A stretch of DNA of 64,000 nucleotides. It comes from Bryum argenteum. Taxonomy: Eukaryota > Streptophyta > Bryopsida > Bryales > Bryaceae. Numbering within the stretch: position 1 is the first letter of the stretch; every line of letters begins with the position of its first letter. Of this stretch, positions 58,804-64,000 are shown piece after piece. The DNA lies in assembly GCA_037043015.1 (NCBI GenBank), contig CM073322.1, positions 28,938,864 to 29,002,863 of the forward strand. The letters are read 5' to 3'. The notes under the pieces were generated by a model. It was given only the letters and a program-made list of their open reading frames with translations, did not search any database and had not been told where the DNA came from. The position numbers were made by a program, and so were the translations under genes.

Positions 58804-59873
58804 TTAACCCCTTAAGGCCCAAGCAGCCCAAAATGGGCTTTTGCTGATTCACACAAGCCTAGATGAAGGGATCAATTCGATAATTCTGCCTAAGATTCTT
58901 ACTAGATGTCTCCTATATTACAAGGTGTGTGTGAGAATTTGCAAAATCAAATTCAAAATTGAGAATCTTTTATTAACTCAAATTTAGTTTTCAAGCTTAG
59001 ATAGAGCCATTCTGGGAGCTTTAATTTTAGTCTTCTTTTTGAACTATTTTTACGTTGAGTGCTTTAAGTTCAAGGTTCTAGAGAAGTGGTTTGAGCTTCT
59101 TGAGAAGTCTTAAGGATTATCAGGATAAATGGTGAGTCTCGCATGTGTGCCAATTACCATGCAACATTGGTCAGATTTGGCATAAAGTCATGTATTTGAA
59201 GGAGTACCAACACATGTATTTTTAAAATTGGCCAAAGTGATGTGGACCTCTGAAAGTATTGTGAAATTTGAATCTTAGCACTCCCTTGCCAACTCTACCA
59301 ACTTGTAGGAAATCCAGTTGAAGGACAATGGGATCTGTTTGACTTGTTGAAGGGTGTTTAATCCTTAAAATTCCCTGTGTGTGTTCAAAGCTTGAAACCT
59401 CAAAATTGCACTTATCTACTTCTATGCACTCCTGGGAATGTGAACCAAATTTTTTAACTCTTTTTAGACTTCCAATCTGTAAGATCAAGATTGATATGAG
59501 TGCTAACTTGTCGAACTCTCCATGTTAATTAAATCTACTAATGGGTATACCATAAAAATCACCTAATTGTTACTATCAAACCACTCCAGTAGAACTAAAG
59601 TTGTTAAATTAACCTGTGAAGATCCAACATGCAAAACTGCCTAGATCATAAAAAATGACCTCTTATTTCAGGATCAAAAAATTCAATCTGTGCATCATAT
59701 TAAGATCCAAATGTAGGGGGATTTCAAAGTGAACTTGACGTTTTGATTACCTGCCAAATTTGAACAGTTTAGTCGTCTTTATAGGTAAGATTATTATGGT
59801 CACAGTTGATAGAGTTTTCTCCGAGTGGGACCCCAAAAAGTCATTTCGGCTCTTTTGGATTTGTAGGGGTTAA
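58804..59873. mobile_element. TTAA-bounded TIR element, copy c (1070 bp)
   Basis: Ends ttaaccccttaaggcccaag and, inverted, ttaacccctacaaatccaaa agree over the first nine bases and loosely after. The interior from 58860 (cctaagattcttactagatg) matches copy b near 49616. Confidence 0.65.
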
Positions 59874-60638
59874 AGTGCAATATCATTGAAGTTGAATGTT
59901 TAAGATGATTTGCAATTTATTTATTTATTTCCAACTCTAGTGATCATCCTAAAAGGTTCTTTGCATCTTGGTCAAAATAAACACAATGAAGCAAAAGGCC
60001 CCTTGGAGTTGTTGAAAATATTACTTATGGTATAAGAAATCAACAAAGACATTTACTATCTGAAAATTTACAAAATTAACAAAAAGTCGTTAGGTGTTCA
60101 TTCATATTTAAATGGTAACATATTAGTTAAGATATAGAGCCAAGCAATTTGTTTTGCCTATGATGCTACATTTTACTACAAATTACTTAATTGTAGCTTA
60201 GGCACAAACAATACAATGATAAATGTGTCAAACCTATATCAATATTACTTGGTATTGTATAGGATAATGCTCCCTGAAGTGAGCAATATAACGACCCAAC
60301 AAGGAGGGTGGAGCTTGACGAGCATGTCTATATTTTCCATATTCCCCTTTTAACCCGTAAGAGCTCAATCAACCATTTTATGGTCGATGTCGAATTTTGA
60401 GGAGGTGCAACTAGCTAAAAGAAGAATATTTTAAACACTTTCTTTTACTTCCCAGAAGTTTGGTAAGTTAGGAATCACATCCAATTTACAAAACCTAGTT
60501 TGGATTCATATATTTTCACAATAAGCCTTCAAACACAAATAGGGCAAGGTTTTCCTTAGTGTTAGAAAACCTACTATTTTGGGAAACTAATGGTGTTCCT
60601 TGTAGCTTATCGGTGGCCTCCGTCTTTATATTATAATA
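59874..60638. other. AT-rich spacer with a possible TTAA-family end
   Basis: No gene. A ttttaacccgtaagagctc word near 60349 resembles the left end of the TTAA family, without a partner. Confidence 0.35.
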
Positions 60639-60974
60639 CTAGTTTGTAGGACCCTTGTAGTCCGGACACACCAAAAGAAATGGTGAACTTGCATAGTTGT
60701 TTTTTACTGAACCAAATAAATCCAAAACTTTAGTATCACAAAAAATAGAGGGGTGAGTATAATGAAAAGCATAATATTTTGCATAATGACTTATTTTTTC
60801 CTTATTACGTCTTAGTACAAAAATGTTTTCAAGTATTGTGGTTTGTGAAAAGGCTATATAAAGTTGGTCGTGGCTGAATAAGAACCCATTAATATCCTTT
60901 GTATAGAACAAAAAAACATCAATCTCAAAACATCCAACCCCTCTAAGTGCTAACATCCATATTCCATCAATCAA
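60639..60974 (-). pseudogene. Helitron helicase C-terminal fragment
   Basis: FLFSHDQLYIAFSQTTILEN corresponds to the FSHGQLYVALSRVTS block at the end of the Helitron/PIF1-type helicase domain; the Arg of the SR motif is a Gln. The preceding segment is consistent with the strand before it. Only about 110 residues remain and no Rep domain or Helitron end was found. Confidence 0.55.
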
Positions 60975-61023
60975 ATGATTACAATAAGGATTGCTTCACT
61001 TCCCCCATTTTTCATCAACTTCT

Positions 61024-61113
61024 ATTGTGTGATTTTCTACTTGATTTCACACACGTGTATACTTAACAATTGTGTGATTTTCTACTTGATTTCACACACG
61101 TGTATACTTAACA
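61024..61113. repeat. 45-bp exact tandem duplication
   Basis: Unit beginning attgtgtgattttctacttg and ending cgtgtatacttaaca occurs twice without mismatch. It includes the palindrome acacgtgt. Confidence 0.92.
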
Positions 61114-62203
61114 GTACATGCTTGTGTTCTCTAGACACGCAAAAAAAAAAAAAAAGGTGAATTTAAAATTAAATTAATTAGAAAAACAATCATTCAAATG
61201 GTCGCGATGGAACAACGTCACCCATACTCATTTCTTCGTCTTGTCGCCTGTCTTCCCTCCCTTATTCCCAATTCCCCATGCTTTTTTTCTGGTTTCTTAT
61301 GTTGCAATCTCTTGTTCCCCATCTCCCATTCCCCGTTTTCCAAATCTCATGTCCCCTTATTCTCTATACCCCTTCTATACTTCTCATTCCAACATACAAA
61401 GTAGCGCCCCAAGGTATCATGCCGAAAGATTGAGAAAATTTCAGATTAGCAAAAGATTGGTGACAGAACACATTGCAAAGTGGTGGAAGAGATAATTGCA
61501 TTAGCAAAAAGTACAATGCACAACTCATTGAGAAAGTGGTCAAAGGAATCGTTGCAACAACAAAAAATACAACACACAACGCCTTAGCAAGGATCATATA
61601 TCATACAACAATCAAACACTTGCCACGAAGAAATAGAGAGATTTTTTTTACAAAATCATTATCACCGCTACATTTAAGAAACACTTCTAGCAAAATGGAC
61701 ATACAATATGTGCTACTTTTAAGTAACATACTCCCCCAAGCTTCTATGCATACCTGACATTATATTTCATTGTGTCAAGGTTGAATGAACAATTGATTGA
61801 TTCTATTTTATTCAAATCCACTCCACTCATCGATATATCTATAGTAATTCTACTCTTGAGAGCTATGAAGTTTGCCTACTCCCATCTCCGGTTGCAGCGA
61901 ATCAAGGGCTCAGCTCTTAGAAGCCAAAAAGGAAGGTGTATTTCAACATGAACTTCTTATCCATCTTCATACTTAGGCTTTTAGCAGCCTCTCGAATCGT
62001 ACCTCCTGTTCTTGCACTAAATTCAGCTTTGCTTACTACAATTGACAATAAGAAAAAAAGTTAATCATTTCAATTGTGAACAATAGGCAAGAGAAAATAA
62101 TTTGGACACTGGGTGCATCCTTGCACATGTGCTGCTGGATAGAGGACAACAAAGATATTCTGGAGCACTTCATCAAGTCAGTGGTGAACAAAAACTCTAC
62201 CCA
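61114..62203. other. Unannotated DNA
   Basis: A pyrimidine-rich stretch (61220-61390) with ccccat/ttcccc words and short frames on both strands without recognisable relatives. Confidence 0.4.
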
Positions 62204-62556
62204 ATCACGATCAAGGTTGTCATATCAGGCGTGTTGAGGTAATCGGGCGGGCAAAACGGGCGTACGAGTTGTTAAGGACGGACGGACGGACGGGCGTGCC
62301 CGCCCACCTTGATTGTAGGAGGGTGTGTAATTTTTCGTGGGTAACAAACTTTGCAGGAAAAAGCGTGTATGGCGTTCCACGCGACCCGTACGCGGCGGCC
62401 AAGTGGCTTAGTTTTCACCTAAACCCTTGCCACGTTGTCGTTTTGTTTACCTAAACTAAAAGTCAACAACAGTTTGACCCTACCGGGCGAGCTACAACTC
62501 AATCGGACGGACGGGCGGGCGGCGTGCCCGCCCGGTATGACAACCTTGATCACGAT
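62204..62556. mobile_element. 337-bp hAT-like MITE
   Basis: Element 62212-62548 lies between perfect 8-bp duplications atcacgat (62204-62211 and 62549-62556). Terminal inverted repeats caaggttgtcatatcaggcg and caaggttgtcataccgggcg match at 18 of 20. An 8-bp duplication with CAAGG ends is the hAT pattern. Subterminal cggacggacggacggg and gcccgccc words are repeated at both sides, as in hAT subterminal binding regions. No transposase. Confidence 0.87.
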
Positions 62557-63433
62557 TGCACATCACCACGACTTACGACCGATCCCCGTCCTCGCACACA
62601 AAAAATCATGATGTCAGTGCCGAAGGAACAAAACGGAGGACATTTACACCCTCAAATCTATGTTCTTCACAACAACCTTCTGAGAAAGCTGGTTTCTGCT
62701 TACAATTCACAGAATGGGAAGTTTTTGTTGAGCTCTGGATAGTAACAAGCATTAATAAAACGGCATGAAAGAGAAAATTGTATTCATTACCATGGAGCTC
62801 AGAAAGCTCTTGTGTTCACAGGTTTGGAATGACAATCTTCAATTCGAAAAAAAATGAACAACATTTAGGTGCCTTTATGAATTGTGATTTTTAAGCAAAT
62901 TTTTGTTTTAGAAATTTCCAATATCGCAATTTCTGATAAAATTTCAAAGAGATAATTCAAAAATTACTAAAAATCATGAAGATTGTTTTTGTAAGTTTTG
63001 GAGGCTGCCATCATAGAACCGGTAAACAATTTTGATTTGGGTCACTTTGGAATTTGAGTAGTGACTTGGTTATGAACATATCTCAAAAAATTGAAAAAAT
63101 TAAAACTAATTCTAAATTGCTTAATCTTGGATTGCATTCCAAGAATTACCATAGAAGATTCACAAATTGGAATAAATTGACTTTGCAATTTGTTGCACAC
63201 ACACCTTTTACTAAAAGGAATACCCAGTAAAAATCTTAGTCAAAATTTTCATTTTTCTCTCAAAAACCTAGGCTACCCGAAATAGCAAGAGACCGATTCC
63301 GATTTTAAAGATACGTAGGGGCCGGTTACAAAAGCACCAAATAATTCCATAAAAAGTAAGGATGACAGCTTAATGACTTAGATAACTTCTTTCAAAAACC
63401 CTGTTCGAGATGATTGGTTTCACCCCTCTCGGC
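62557..63433. repeat. Inverted-orientation TTAA-family interior
   Basis: The part at about 63100-63250 is, in reverse complement, similar to copies b and c (for example cagtaaaaatcttag, gcacacacaccttttac). No ends were found, and the remainder is unassigned. Confidence 0.45.
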
Positions 63434-63760
63434 TGTTGGAGAACATTCAAGATTTTATGTTGATTTGTACATGCTAATAGCACGGCTACTTAATAACTCT
63501 TGGTACACGATAGGACTCATAGGAGCAAGCACTAATGAGTTTTATTAGTGTAGTACTAATCTCCACTAATCATGTTAGGTAGGCTCAAATTACAGAAAAT
63601 AGTGCTCTCTCCTAGATAGCTATATAAGCTGTTGTTGGCTTATGTTCTTCTCTTCATCTGTTTTTTTGAGTACTTATGAATATGAGTATAGCAACCTTCT
63701 ACATCGGCAACAAGTTCTCCGATCCGAGGAGGTTGCTATCGTTCTCCAGCTCGTAACCTT
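63434..63760 (+). mobile_element. Possible copia-type LTR at the window edge
   Basis: Starts tgttggagaacattc like many plant copia LTRs and contains a gctatataagctg TATA box near 63620, followed by a pyrimidine-rich leader. The right end, primer-binding site and duplication were not found. Confidence 0.3.
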
Positions 63761-64000
63761 CTCTCGCATTGATAGGGTTTGCAATACGGTAGTCATTACC
63801 CGCAAGGAAACTTCATCACTGTGATTCATGAAACAAGTACTCATTTGTGCTAGAGCTAGCTACCGCATACGCCATACTTGTACCTGCAATTATTTTCTTG
63901 CATCCAAATCCAATGCTCAAGTTCACCTACAATTGTCTGCTTCGGCTCCACAAAGATCTACGATCGAACAATACCCACATGAATGATTCATTCAACTACT

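Overview
The window is nuclear DNA of a land plant. Genes are split by many short GT-AG introns. One product carries a chloroplast-type leader, and the gene families (ABC1K atypical kinase, IRT/ZIP metal transporter, USP-domain receptor-like cytoplasmic kinase) are typical of embryophytes. About 20 kb of genes is followed by 44 kb of plant-type transposons (Ty1/copia, PIF/Harbinger, hAT-like, Mutator-like, Helitron, SINE-like) and AT-rich repeats. I cannot name the species. A lycophyte, fern or bryophyte is a guess based on repeat load and kinase type.

Layout. 1-20 kb: four protein genes, all on the minus strand. They are an ABC1K1/PGR6-like plastoglobule kinase (1-3655, 3' end outside the window), a ZIP zinc/iron transporter (6458-8655, possible extra 5' exon near 9.09 kb), a 338-residue ankyrin-repeat protein (10530-12740), and a roughly 980-residue protein with an N-terminal USP domain and a C-terminal receptor-like kinase domain (14822-19259, 5' end unresolved). 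The kinase DFG motif of the last reads EFG. I rebuilt exon boundaries by hand; the reading frames join in phase across nearly all introns.

20-26 kb: a 224-bp inverted-repeat MITE, then a 4.3-kb tandem array of about 200-bp units. The array is interrupted by a 280-bp Mutator-like MITE with a perfect 9-bp target duplication. 26-37.6 kb: two decayed Ty1/copia elements on the minus strand. The second is split by a 6462-bp insertion (30710-37171) with a perfect TTTAT target duplication and TG...CA ends. That insertion carries an unusually clean GC-rich reading frame of about 980 codons on the plus strand, interrupted by a single in-frame TAG. No polymerase, integrase or matching LTR pair was recognised in it.

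37.6-51.2 kb: PIF/Harbinger remnants (a transposase fragment, a 434-bp MITE with TTA duplication, and a decayed element with a Myb/SANT-like ORF convergent with a DDE transposase), two SINE-like copies and a CT-rich tandem array. 42-60 kb also holds a family of TTAA-bounded terminal-inverted-repeat elements. One of these sits inside the Harbinger transposase, whose frame resumes exactly across it. 57-64 kb: a 308-bp tandem duplication, a TA microsatellite, a Helitron helicase scrap, a 337-bp hAT-like MITE with an 8-bp duplication, and a possible LTR.

The four host genes do not form a pathway; each is an independent transcription unit. The transposons show a readable nesting order: the 6.46-kb element entered copia element 2, the Mutator-like MITE entered the satellite, and the TTAA element entered Harbinger.
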